Counted from the stretch's first letter, positions 51,616 to 59,901 are shown. The stretch is DNA of 64,000 nt from QIAW01 sp035487295 (GCA_035487295.1 DATHMH010000013.1:183282-247281), one strand, 5' to 3'. Made by a program: numbers and translations. The notes: generated from the sequence alone by a model not told the origin.

Positions 51616-52497
51616 TTAAACAAACTTGCCCGGCACCGGGTTCTTCGGGTCCGCATAATCATAGAATCCTTTGCCGGTTTTTTGCCCATACCAGCCGGCC
51701 AGCACTAAACGTTTGAGCAGGGGAGGCGCGGCGAAGCGGCGCTCCTTGAACTCTTCGTACATTACATGGGTGATGTAGTAGGTGGTATCGAGGCCCACGA
51801 AGTCGAGCAGGGTAAACGGTCCCATAGGATGGCCGCAGCCCAGCTTCATGGCATTATCAATATCGGGAATCGAGCCCACGCCTTCTTCATAGGCGCGGAT
51901 GGCATCGAGCAAATAGGGCACCAGCAGGCGGTTGACGATAAATCCGGGTTTATCGGAAGTCCGCACCGGAACCTTGCCGACTTTTTTGCCAAAGGCCACC
52001 GCGCTCTCGTAGACATCGTCTGCGGTGGCGATGGTGCGCACTACCTCAACCAATTGCATCAGGGGCACCGGGTTAAAAAAATGCAATCCGACAAAACGCT
52101 GCGGACGTTTGGTGCTGGTCATCAATTCAGTGATGGAAAGCGATGAGGTGTTGGAGGCGAAGATGGCCTCAGGCTTCACGACGCCATCGAGCGCGCCGAA
52201 GATCTTGCGCTTCTCTTCCAGGTTCTCGATGATGGCCTCGATGATCACATCGCAGCCGGCCAGATCTTCTTTGCGCGTCGTGCCCTTCAGGCGGGCGCGG
52301 ATGGCAGCGGAAGCCTCCTTGATGGCTCCTTTTTCCGCCAGCTTGGCCAGGGACTTCTCGATGCGGGCAAAACCCTTGTCAATGAAAGACTGCTCAGCTT
52401 CGAGGACAACGGTTTCCAGGCCTGCCGTCGCGCTGACCTGGGCAATGCCAGAGCCCATCAGGCCGCAACCCAGCACACCAACTTTCTTAATTTCCAT
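51616..52497 (-). CDS. hbd: 3-hydroxybutyryl-CoA dehydrogenase (paralog 2)
   Basis: The ATG at 52497 is preferred over 52503 because AGGTGA then stands at normal spacing. The 293-residue enzyme has the NAD site GCGLMGSGIAQVSATAG, EAIIENLEEK, ASNTSSLSITELM, HFFNPVPLMQLVEVV with the catalytic His, and LGCGHPMGPFTLLDFVGLD. It lies upstream of the crotonase on the same strand, a typical beta-oxidation or butyryl-CoA pathway pair, but the AT-rich GGCT-like segment now sits between them. It is clearly diverged from the copy at 43818. Confidence 0.94.
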   Translation of the reverse strand: MEIKKVGVLGCGLMGSGIAQVSATAGLETVVLEAEQSFIDKGFARIEKSLAKLAEKGAIKEASAAIRARLKGTTRKEDLAGCDVIIEAIIENLEEKRKIFGALDGVVKPEAIFASNTSSLSITELMTSTKRPQRFVGLHFFNPVPLMQLVEVVRTIATADDVYESAVAFGKKVGKVPVRTSDKPGFIVNRLLVPYLLDAIRAYEEGVGSIPDIDNAMKLGCGHPMGPFTLLDFVGLDTTYYITHVMYEEFKERRFAAPPLLKRLVLAGWYGQKTGKGFYDYADPKNPVPGKFV

Positions 52498-52624
52498 CCT
52501 CATTCACCTGCCTTCCATCTTGAATTCGTAACGATTTGAAAATTGAATTCACCGCGGAGGCGCAGAGACGCGGAGAAAGCCCTTGCTTACTTCTATATAT
52601 TACTGAGAAAGACTCAGCGATTTA

Positions 52625-52756
52625 TCATCGAGCAAGCCCATTTTGCAGATCCGGGGCAATGGCAGTCAAAACAAAGGGAGTGACAATGGCTGGAATCAAG
52701 CCAAGCAGCACTGCGACGGCCAGTCGTCTCAGTTTGCTGCGGATGGTTCTTTTCAT
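52625..52756 (-). CDS. Small 43-residue membrane-type peptide
   Basis: ATG 52756 is preceded by GGGGAGGTTGCAAA, a near-perfect Shine-Dalgarno (GGAGGT) with seven bases of spacing. The product opens with a basic segment (MKRTIRSKLRRL), then a hydrophobic stretch of about 20 residues (AVAVLLGLIPAIVTPFVLTA), and ends IAPDLQNGLAR. Such a basic-then-hydrophobic layout fits a signal anchor or small membrane peptide. It has its own space between the M13 terminator and hbd. No homolog can be named. Confidence 0.55.
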   Translation of the reverse strand: MKRTIRSKLRRLAVAVLLGLIPAIVTPFVLTAIAPDLQNGLAR

Positions 52757-52819
52757 TTTGCAACCTCCCCAGAAAACGCAGTTATGTATGTGCGATAAAC
52801 TGTTGGAATTCTACATAAA

Positions 52820-52848
52820 CAAAAAGGCCGCCGGAAGGTCCGGCAGCC
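52820..52848 (-). terminator. Intrinsic terminator downstream of the M13 peptidase gene
   Basis: On the minus strand GGCTGCCGGA pairs with TCCGGCGGCC around CCT (one mismatch) and is followed by TTTTTG. It lies about 100 bases after the M13 stop codon and upstream of the small ORF, so the latter needs its own promoter. Confidence 0.75.
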
Positions 52849-52945
52849 TCGGTCACTCCGGTGATCCAATTCTTCAATGACCCAATGACCCGATCACCCG
52901 ATGACTCAATTCTCAGCGCCTCCGCGTCTCCGCGGTTAGTTAGAT

Positions 52946-55048
52946 TTACCACAGCCTGCAGGCATTCTCATGCACCATGGGCTGGCCTTTCTTGCAGCCA
53001 AACGCCTTTTGGAATTCGGGCATGTTGCCGACCACATTATTGATACGGTATTTAGCGATGGAGTGCGGATTGGTCAATACCTGGGTCCGTATCAGTTCAG
53101 GACGTTCGTTGGCGCACCAGGCATTGGCGTCGGCCAGAAAAAATTCCTGGCGCGGCGTCCAGCCATTGCTGGTTTTCGCGTCTATATCTTTGCCTTCCCG
53201 CTCGAGCGCAGACTGCAACGCCATGAAGGCGAGATGGATGCCGCCGTTATCGGCGGTATCTTCGCCCTGGGTCATGAGGCCGTTCTGCTTCACGCCCGCT
53301 TCGGGAACCATCTGCGTGTACTCATCGGCGATGCACTTGCCCCGCGCCTCGTACTCCCTGGCGTCTTGTGCGGTCCACCAGTCGTGCAGGTTGCCGTGGG
53401 CGTCGAACTTGCGCCCCTGGTCATCAAAGCCATGGATGCTTTCATGCCCGATGATGGTGCCGATGGCGCCATAATTCACCGCGTCATCCTGGTTTTTATC
53501 GAAAAACGGCGGCTGCAGGATTCCCGCGGGAAAATTAATGGTGTTGGTCTGCGGATCTTCATAAGCATTGATGGTGGGGGGAGTCATGCCCCACTCGGTG
53601 CGGTCCACGGGCTTGCCGATTTTGTTGACCCAGCGGCGGAACTCAAACTCAGAGGCCTGCTGCACATTGTTCAGGTAGCTGCTGCGGCCGATTTGCACGC
53701 TGGAGTAGTCGCGCCACTGGTTGGGATATCCAATTTTTTCCAGTTGCGCCTGTAGCTTGGTCACAGCCTGTTGTTTGGTGGCGGCAGCCATCCAGTCTTG
53801 CGCCTGCAGGTCCTGTTGCAATGATGCCTTGATGTCGTTCACCAGCTGCAGGACGCGTTGTTTGCTCTCCGGACCAAAGGCGCTGTCCACGTAGGCCTGC
53901 CCCAGGGCCTCCCCTAAGTCGCGGTCGGCGGCGCGCACACAGCGCCGCCAGCGTGGCTGTTGCTCCTGCGCGCCGTAAAGCGTTCGGGCGTAGAAATCAA
54001 AATTTTCATCTACAAACGCCTTGTTCAGAAAACGGGCGGAGCCGTGCAGCATCTGCCAGCGCAGGTAGGTCTTCCAGTCTTCCAGCGGGCGCTGCTGAAT
54101 CAGTTTTTCCAGGCCCCGGAAAAAATCGGGTGAGGTCACAATATACTGTTGCGACGAAGGCGCGCCTACCGCTGCCAGATACTTCTTCCAGGCAAACGAA
54201 GGCGCCAATGCCTCCACCTGCTGCAGCGGCATTTTGTTGTCTACGTTCTTAGGATCGCGGCGCTTCACCGCATCCATGGCCAATTTGGCCATTACGGTTT
54301 CCATCTCGAGCACTGTCGCAGCATCTTTGCCTGCCTGCTCAGGCTTCTCTCCCCCGAGAACCAGCATGTTGCTTACATGCTGCAAATATTTCTTGCGAAT
54401 ATCCTGCGATTTAGCGTCGTCATCCAGATAAAACTGCCGGCTGGGCAGGCCCATGCCGCCCTGGTCAAATGTGGCGACCGCACGGGTAGCATCGTCATAA
54501 TCGGTCTGGCCTGAGAACCCTAAGACGGCCGCGTCGGTCTGATTGTCATCGGGAAACTCGGCCCCGGGAATGGTCCTATGAAGGTGGGCGATGGCTTCGG
54601 CGAGCTGCGATTTGTTTTTCAGCGCGGCAATGCGGTCGAGCTCCGGCTGAATGGCCTTGATACCGGCGGCTTCGATGGACTTCTCATCCATGCAGGCGTA
54701 CCAGTAGTCGCCGATCTTCTGCTCCACCGAGCTGCGCTTGGGATCGTCGGATGAATTCTTCTCCAAAGTCTCGCGCAGCACAGTCTCGTTCCAAAGTTGC
54801 AGCGGGCTTGAGGTGGACCACGTAACCTGGTCGGCTGGAATGGGGTTGGCCTTCATCCACTTGCTGCAGGCGTACTGGTAAAAGTCTGTGCAGGGATCGA
54901 GCGCGGAATCCGCCATCTGCGGATCGAAATGATCGATCTTAGGCAGCTCGGGCGAAGCCTGTGGGGTTGAGCTTTGGGCAAAGAGCACAGCAGAAAGAAT
55001 TGCCCAGCAAAAAACGATGCAACACGAGAAAGAGTAGAGACGGCGCAT
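52946..55048 (-). CDS. M13-family secreted metallopeptidase (neprilysin-like)
   Basis: The start is ATG 55048 (MRRLYSFSCCIVFCWAILSA), eight bases after GAGG. The ATGs at 55102 and 55060 add only polar residues. The roughly 700-residue protein has a signal peptide, an N-terminal helical M13 domain (DPCTDFYQYACSKWMKANPI) and the catalytic domain with IIGHESIHGFDDQGRKFD (HExxH near residue 533), GEDTADNGGIHLAF (the third zinc ligand Glu and the Asp) and the conserved C-terminal CRLW. NAYEDPQTNTINFPAGILQPPFF is the substrate strand. It degrades oligopeptides in the periplasm or outside the cell. Confidence 0.94.
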   Translation of the reverse strand: MRRLYSFSCCIVFCWAILSAVLFAQSSTPQASPELPKIDHFDPQMADSALDPCTDFYQYACSKWMKANPIPADQVTWSTSSPLQLWNETVLRETLEKNSSDDPKRSSVEQKIGDYWYACMDEKSIEAAGIKAIQPELDRIAALKNKSQLAEAIAHLHRTIPGAEFPDDNQTDAAVLGFSGQTDYDDATRAVATFDQGGMGLPSRQFYLDDDAKSQDIRKKYLQHVSNMLVLGGEKPEQAGKDAATVLEMETVMAKLAMDAVKRRDPKNVDNKMPLQQVEALAPSFAWKKYLAAVGAPSSQQYIVTSPDFFRGLEKLIQQRPLEDWKTYLRWQMLHGSARFLNKAFVDENFDFYARTLYGAQEQQPRWRRCVRAADRDLGEALGQAYVDSAFGPESKQRVLQLVNDIKASLQQDLQAQDWMAAATKQQAVTKLQAQLEKIGYPNQWRDYSSVQIGRSSYLNNVQQASEFEFRRWVNKIGKPVDRTEWGMTPPTINAYEDPQTNTINFPAGILQPPFFDKNQDDAVNYGAIGTIIGHESIHGFDDQGRKFDAHGNLHDWWTAQDAREYEARGKCIADEYTQMVPEAGVKQNGLMTQGEDTADNGGIHLAFMALQSALEREGKDIDAKTSNGWTPRQEFFLADANAWCANERPELIRTQVLTNPHSIAKYRINNVVGNMPEFQKAFGCKKGQPMVHENACRLW

Positions 55049-55161
55049 GCTTGACCTCATAGCTTGAAATTGTATTGAAAGGAACGGGGAATTTCGCGAC
55101 AAAGTTCCCTGGTTTGGACGATGCCGGCGAAAAAAGGTTGTTTGAATATTTCTTAAATCCC

Positions 55162-57786
55162 TTACGCCACCGCCGCCGCTTCCAGTTGTGGGGCAAGCGA
55201 CTTGGCTTTGTTGCCGCCTTCGTGTTTGGCGGCGTCCAAGGCGCGCTCTACGCGATTGATGGCTTCGGTGACGATGTCGACGGGGTCGAAGCGGGCCTGC
55301 ATCACTGCCTCGGCGATGCCGACCGAGCAGGCGACTGAGCGGTCGGTACCCGGCACCTTCACCGTGCTTAGGACTTTGCGGAGTTTATCGACAACGAAGA
55401 ATGCGTTCTTTTCGTTGGTATCGGCCAGCACGAGGGCGACGCTGGTTGTGTCGTAGCGAACAGCCACATCGTTCTGCCGGATATGCGAGCTGCAGATTTG
55501 CCCAAGCTGTTGCATCATCGATTCCACCGCCAGCTCCCCAATTTCCTTGATCAGGTTCGAAGCCCGGCCAAAGTGCAGCAGCATGACGCAAGCCGGAGAG
55601 TTTTGCTGCAAGCCACGGCGAATTTCGGCCAACAGGACATCGAGATACGAAGCGCGCTTGAGCAATCCTGACTTTTCGTCAGTGACCGCCAGCGTCTTCA
55701 TCAGGTTGCGCAGCTTGGCGTTGTTGACCGCCAGCACCATCTGGTCGGCAATGGTTTTGAGCACCAGCACATCGGTCTGCCGCCAGGGGCGCGAGGTGCC
55801 GCACTGCTCCAAAATCAGGATGCCGACGTGTTCCTCGCCATCGAGCAGTGGAACCGCGAGAACCGAATCGATGCCCAGCGCCTCTACCCATTGCTTGATG
55901 GAGGCCAGCTCAGGAGCAGTCTTGACGTTCTGGATGGCGATTGGCCCCTGGCCGGAAGCCAGCCCCTGCAGGGTGCCGATGAGTTTCACAATGGCCATTA
56001 CGTCGGATTGCTTCACCCCCGGCGCGCAATATTCCAGCGCCGCCGACGGAGGCTTGCCCGGAGTGCACAACCCGGCCACGCAACGGCTGGCGCCCCAGTG
56101 GCGGCCAACGTCATTGACCGCGGCAAACAGCACCGCCTTCACGTTGGCCTGGCGGTAGATGTTGCGGGTAATCTCAGTGACGCGGGCGATATTGTCGACT
56201 GAATTCTCATTGGCCGCCGCCGAAGAAGTCATCTGCGCTCCCGACGGATTGGTCAGGGCCACCGTGGGGGGAACGATTCTTTGGGTTTCAGCCGCAGACA
56301 CGGGTGCGGGCGCTGCCTTGGACGGCGGGGCCGGTGCAGGCGTGTCATATTTCGGCATCATGCCTGCGTTCATGTACAGAGTGCGCAGCTTTTCGTTGCG
56401 CTCTTCTTCCCGCGGAAACAGCTTCTGGATCCTTTGCAGCCGCTCCACCGCCTTCGACCGCATGCTGTACTGCAGGAAGATCTCGGCCTGCAGCATGAAG
56501 TCTTCCAGCACCGTGGGCTCATTCTCGCCGGGAGTGCGGGCCGCTTCTTCATCCGCCTCGCGCTGGGCCGAGGCGCTTACTTTGACGGCGGCGGTAAAGC
56601 GGTTGGCGATGGCGCGATGCCGGTTGGCGTCAATCTTGCCCTTCAGCATCTCCAGGCGCTTCTGGTGGCCCTGTTCATAGGGATCGACCTCGGCGGCGGC
56701 ATCGAGCGAATCGGCGGCCTTGAGATAGTTCCCCGCGGCGTAGTACAGCTCGAAGAGCTTGATCAGGGTGGCGCAGTAGTCCTGCTCGCGGTTGGTGCTG
56801 TTGAATAGCATCACCATGTATTCCAGGAATTCCGGGCTGGCACGGTGCTTGTCGACAATCTCTTTCAGTTGGCCCACGAATTCACGATGGCGGCCGGCTT
56901 TGTCTTCCAGCTCAAGGGTACGCTTGGCAATGTTGAGCGCGGTGCCGTCGTGCTCGATCTCGAGCAGGGTTCCAATCAGCAGCGCGATCTCGTTGATCTG
57001 CTTCGGATCTTTCTCGTAGATGGAAAGGATAATGGGCTCGGCTTCTTTGGGCCGCTTGAGACGAAGCAGCGCGCGGGCGTAGGTCTCGCGCAAGGCTTCG
57101 CTGCTGTTGGGCATCTTGGCAAAAGCTTCAATTACTTTCAGCGCATTGGCCGCGTCGCCATGCTGCAGCAAAGAACGCCCAAAGGCGTGCGCAATGTCGG
57201 CATTGGAGGTGTCCATGATATAGGCGCGCTCATACCAGACAACCCCATCGCGCTTTTCATTTTCCTCCAGCATTCCCACCTGGTAAAAAGCCACAGCGGC
57301 CGTCTTGCCGTCACCCGCCGCGGTTGCCACTTCGCCCTGGCGTTTGAAGTTCTCCAGTGTCGGCTCTAGCGCCACAATGTGCTTCAGCACCTGCATCGCT
57401 TCAGGAATCTTGCCCCCGGCCTCAAAACCGTTTGCCGCTTTTTGCAGCAGCTCAAGCGCCTCTTTGCGGTTGGTCTTTTCGATCAGTTGGGCGTAGCGAA
57501 AAGTCTGCGTGACGGTTGGGCTGGAAATACGCGTCAGCTTTTTATAGGTGACAATAGCGCGGGTCTGATCGTTATCGGCAAAGTAGCGGTCCAGAAGACC
57601 GCTCAGGTAGTTGGTGGCCTCGCGCTGCCGGTTCAGGGAAATGCAAATATCGCAGGCGCGCTCGCGGACCAGGATATTCTCCGGCTCCTCATCAAGAGCG
57701 TTCTTCAATTCCTCTAAGGCATCTTCAGCTTTTCCACGCTGAAGATACTTATCAGCCTTTTCAATATATTTGGCGATGTCGGCCAT
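55162..57786 (-). CDS. TPR-GAF-degenerate GGDEF protein
   Basis: The start is ATG 57786 behind GGGAG. The 874-residue protein has an N-terminal TPR array (about residues 1-400; AEDALEELKNALDEEPENI, EALELLQKAANGFEAGGKI), a Pro/Ala-rich linker (about 480-530), a GAF domain (about 540-700; VLFAAVNDVGRHWGASRCVAG, DSVLAVPLLDGEEHVGILIL) and a C-terminal GGDEF-like domain (about 705-860). In the last, the active-site GGDEF is replaced by YDTTSVALVL, so it should not make c-di-GMP. It is probably a cytoplasmic sensory or scaffold protein. No membrane segment or signal peptide is present. Confidence 0.87.
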   Translation of the reverse strand: MADIAKYIEKADKYLQRGKAEDALEELKNALDEEPENILVRERACDICISLNRQREATNYLSGLLDRYFADNDQTRAIVTYKKLTRISSPTVTQTFRYAQLIEKTNRKEALELLQKAANGFEAGGKIPEAMQVLKHIVALEPTLENFKRQGEVATAAGDGKTAAVAFYQVGMLEENEKRDGVVWYERAYIMDTSNADIAHAFGRSLLQHGDAANALKVIEAFAKMPNSSEALRETYARALLRLKRPKEAEPIILSIYEKDPKQINEIALLIGTLLEIEHDGTALNIAKRTLELEDKAGRHREFVGQLKEIVDKHRASPEFLEYMVMLFNSTNREQDYCATLIKLFELYYAAGNYLKAADSLDAAAEVDPYEQGHQKRLEMLKGKIDANRHRAIANRFTAAVKVSASAQREADEEAARTPGENEPTVLEDFMLQAEIFLQYSMRSKAVERLQRIQKLFPREEERNEKLRTLYMNAGMMPKYDTPAPAPPSKAAPAPVSAAETQRIVPPTVALTNPSGAQMTSSAAANENSVDNIARVTEITRNIYRQANVKAVLFAAVNDVGRHWGASRCVAGLCTPGKPPSAALEYCAPGVKQSDVMAIVKLIGTLQGLASGQGPIAIQNVKTAPELASIKQWVEALGIDSVLAVPLLDGEEHVGILILEQCGTSRPWRQTDVLVLKTIADQMVLAVNNAKLRNLMKTLAVTDEKSGLLKRASYLDVLLAEIRRGLQQNSPACVMLLHFGRASNLIKEIGELAVESMMQQLGQICSSHIRQNDVAVRYDTTSVALVLADTNEKNAFFVVDKLRKVLSTVKVPGTDRSVACSVGIAEAVMQARFDPVDIVTEAINRVERALDAAKHEGGNKAKSLAPQLEAAAVA

Positions 57787-58251
57787 GGGCTCCCAACAGA
57801 GAAGAGGGGTAGCTGCATTGTAGAGCGGAAACCGACCGAACGGCAATCAGTGATTTTATGTATTTGAGTACTATGGTAACTGGACTGCGGCCCCCTGTAC
57901 CTTAGTCCATCCTCCGCTGCTGAGTAAGGACAAGTCCAAAAGTAACTTTGCCCGCTCTGGCGGCGTGGAGAGAGCGACGGCCCGCCGCCCCCCGAGAGGT
58001 GCATTTGCTCTAGTGTGCGACGTAAAACAGCGCATGCGCCCCCCCCAAAGGGCAGGCGCAAGCCTTGAGGAAGAGCCACCGCAAAGAACAGAACCGGCAC
58101 ACCTTACCTCACGGCGACGATCATCCACGATGGCACGCATCCGGTTTCCACCGACCTCACTGTGACCTCGTTCTGAGGCGGTATTCCGGCTGCGGTCGGA
58201 ACCTTTCCCGCCTGCTTTGTTGTCTAATAGAATAGAAATTCAAGGTTCAGG
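57787..58251. other. Divergent gap with strongly structured sequence, possible non-coding RNA
   Basis: Several stems are visible: TGGACT/AGTCCA (57881-57886 with 57904-57909), CTCT-GGCGGCG / CGCCGCC-AGAG (57955-57965 with 57983-57998), and GCGCC/GGCGC (58036-58040 with 58055-58059) over a C run. They could belong to one RNA of about 200-280 bases on either strand. I checked for RNase P, SRP, tmRNA and cobalamin riboswitch cores and found none. A 6S-like RNA cannot be excluded. No ORF with a ribosome binding site was found. Confidence 0.35.
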
Positions 58252-59400
58252 ATGCGGCGTCGACTCCAACTGGTTCCGCTTTGGCTCTTGCTTGCGGCTT
58301 TGCCTGCCGGCGCCGCGGCTCCCGCGCTGCTGCCCTCCAGCTTTTCCGGATGGCAGCTTACTGAGCATCACACCGGCAGGGCGGCGGCGCAGGCAGATGC
58401 CGTCAACGCAGACGCTCTCAGCGAGTTCGGCTTCACCGATTATGAGCAGGCGACCTACGAGCGCTCCGGACGAAAGTTGTATATCAAAGCGGCGCGCTTC
58501 AGCAACGCCACCGGTTCCTATGGAGCCTTTACTCTCTTCACCCAACCCGACATGATCGCCGAACAGATCGGTGACGGCGCTCTGGTCAGCAACGGCCATA
58601 TCTTGTTTTATAAAGCCGACGTTCTGGTTGATGCTGTCTTTGAAAAGCCGACCGTGATGTCGGCCGCGGAGCTGCGCGCGCTCAGTGACAGCCTGCAAAC
58701 CGTCTCTGGAGGCGCAGCTTCTCTTCCCGAGCCGGTGAAATATCTGCCTTCGCAATCCTATCTCCCCGGCTCCAGCCGCTATGCGGTAGGACCGGCAACG
58801 TTTTCCAGAATGGATTCCATCTTGCCCGCCAGCATTGCCGGCTTCGATAAGAGCGCCGAAGTAGCCACTGGAGACTACCGCACCGGCAACGGCATTGCCC
58901 GCCTGACGATCTTGTCGTATCCCACGCCGCAAATTGCCATGCAGCACTTCCGCACCTTGCTGGATTGGCTCTCGGCGGCCAGGAACCCGGCAATGGTTCA
59001 GCCGCAGGAGAATGCCCGTCTTGAAGAGGCGCGCAAGCCATCGTTTCAGGGAACTCTCACGCTTCCCCTGAATACCGGAACTGAGGTTACATTCCGCCGC
59101 AGCGGTCCGCTGGTCATTCTGGTCTCCGGCTCCATTTCCAAGAGCGAAGCCATCTCGCTGGTGCAATCGGTCAACTACGATGCCGATGTGCGCATGCTTC
59201 AGCCTACACCGGTCACGGCGAGCGCACTCTCCCGGCTCATCGTGGGCTGCTTTGTTCTTGTTGCCATGATCGTTGCCGTCTTCCTGGTGCTGGGCTTGTT
59301 CGTCGGCGGCACTCCTTTCCTGTTGCGCCGCATGTTCCCTAACCGCGAATTCAAGCACTCACAGGATATTGAGATAATCAAGCTAAATTTGAGGGATTGA
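58252..59400 (+). CDS. Exported membrane-anchored protein of unknown function (DUF6599-like)
   Basis: This 382-residue protein has a signal peptide (MRRRLQLVPLWLLLAALPAG, cleavage near AAA). A mature domain follows (about 25-300) with LPSSFSGWQLTEHH, EFGFTDYEQATYERSGRKLYI and GSYGAFTLFTQPDM, phrases that recur in acidobacterial proteins annotated as DUF6599 as far as I recall. A C-terminal membrane helix (about 325-350; LIVGCFVLVAMIVAVFLVLG) anchors it, with a short basic tail RRMFPNREFKHSQDIEII. Function is unknown. Confidence 0.72.
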   Translation: MRRRLQLVPLWLLLAALPAGAAAPALLPSSFSGWQLTEHHTGRAAAQADAVNADALSEFGFTDYEQATYERSGRKLYIKAARFSNATGSYGAFTLFTQPDMIAEQIGDGALVSNGHILFYKADVLVDAVFEKPTVMSAAELRALSDSLQTVSGGAASLPEPVKYLPSQSYLPGSSRYAVGPATFSRMDSILPASIAGFDKSAEVATGDYRTGNGIARLTILSYPTPQIAMQHFRTLLDWLSAARNPAMVQPQENARLEEARKPSFQGTLTLPLNTGTEVTFRRSGPLVILVSGSISKSEAISLVQSVNYDADVRMLQPTPVTASALSRLIVGCFVLVAMIVAVFLVLGLFVGGTPFLLRRMFPNREFKHSQDIEIIKLNLRD

Positions 59401-59541
59401 CCAAATTTCTGGGCAAGTTGTTGAATTTTAGCCTTTTAAACTATTTACACAGGGGCAAGTGACAAATTTTGTCATTTTTAGATTTTTTTTAAAATTTCCT
59501 TAAAATACTGAAAATAAAGACATTTAAGCCAAAAAAATCGC
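59401..59541. other. AT-rich spacer after the DUF6599-like gene
   Basis: The stretch between the stop codon and the promoter at 59542 is AT-rich, with long T and A runs (AGATTTTTTTTAAAATTTCC at about 59480-59500). GTGACAAATTTTGTCA at 59459-59474 is a small palindrome that could end the transcript. No gene was seen. Confidence 0.4.
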
Positions 59542-59571
59542 TTGACACCCCTTCCTCTAGGCTCATAAGAT
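59542..59571 (+). promoter_or_regulatory. Sigma-70-type promoter
   Basis: A perfect -35 TTGACA (59542-59547) is followed after 18 bases by TAAGAT (59566-59571). It is the best sigma-70 promoter seen in the window. It points to a short transcription unit that ends at the hairpin 59630-59657, or reads on to the tRNA gene at 59826. Confidence 0.65.
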
Positions 59572-59576
59572 TTTTG

Positions 59577-59660
59577 CAGAAAAGTTTTGACGGCTTCGCT
59601 TCCGTTGGAACTATTCTCCCTTGAATAAAAAGGCCGCCTGAATGCAGGCGGCCTTTGCGT
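59577..59660 (+). ncRNA. Candidate small RNA of about 80 bases
   Basis: Between the promoter and the GC-rich hairpin lies a short AT-balanced segment with an inner stem ACGG CTTCGCTT CCGT (59591-59606). It contains no ORF of useful size. The promoter-to-hairpin distance fits a discrete small RNA. The T run after the hairpin is interrupted (TTTGCGTTT), so read-through into tRNA-Thr is possible and the unit might instead be a leader. Confidence 0.35.
59630..59657. terminator. Strong bidirectional terminator-like hairpin
   Basis: A perfect 12-base stem AAAGGCCGCCTG/CAGGCGGCCTTT encloses the tetraloop AATG. On the minus strand the stem is followed by TTATTC after the T run, which makes it a good end for the methyltransferase transcript; on the plus strand the tail is TTTGCGTTTGG. 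Confidence 0.75.
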
Positions 59661-59825
59661 TTGGCCGGAAAAAAATCTCGCTCCGCTCAATGGGCCGTGA
59701 GCAGACCGATTCACCCCCACAATTTGAGACTATCTTCAAAGTGTGTTTGGTGCGGGATTGGCTGCTGTATTAGAATTACTTCAGATTTTTTTTCGAACAG
59801 TCGCTTCTTTTTTCAACTTCAAAAA

Positions 59826-59901
59826 GCCGACGTAGCTCAGTTGGTAGAGCAGTCGATTCGTAATCGACAGGTCATCGGTTCAAGTCCGATCGTCGGCTCC
59901 A
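59826..59901 (+). tRNA. tRNA-Thr (CGT anticodon), CCA encoded
   Basis: A full cloverleaf can be drawn. The acceptor is GCCGACG/CGTCGGC, the D arm GCTC AGTTGGTA GAGC, the anticodon stem GTCGA/TCGAC with loop TTCGTAA (anticodon CGT, reading ACG) and the T arm ATCGG TTCAAGT CCGAT. The discriminator base is T followed by encoded CCA. Length is 76 bases. Confidence 0.97.

Larger units (their letters stand above)
52550..52938. repeat. 389-base inverted-repeat element enclosing a small ORF and a terminator
   Basis: The outer arms are ACCGCGGAGGCGCAGAGACG (52551-52570) and, in reverse complement of 52914-52936, ACCGCGGAGACGCGGAGGCG. Inside the right arm are ATGACCCGATCACCCGATGA words of the ATTGAGTCATCG family. 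The centre holds the 43-codon ORF (52625-52756) and the terminator at 52820. The element fills the gap between the M13 peptidase and hbd. Confidence 0.6.

Noticed and set aside
52536..52880. 114-codon plus-strand ORF in the gap before the M13 gene
   Set aside because: Its first codons are translated repeat (EFTAEAQRRGE) and it lacks a ribosome binding site. The opposite-strand 43-codon ORF has a much better start.
57871..58140. 89- to 128-codon minus-strand ORFs in the structured gap
   Set aside because: They are low-complexity Gly/Arg/Ser-rich translations of paired GC runs and have no start signal.
57870..58160. RNase P RNA, SRP RNA or tmRNA
   Set aside because: The diagnostic cores (GAGGAAAGTCCG, GGAAGGAAGCA, tmRNA ends) are absent on both strands.
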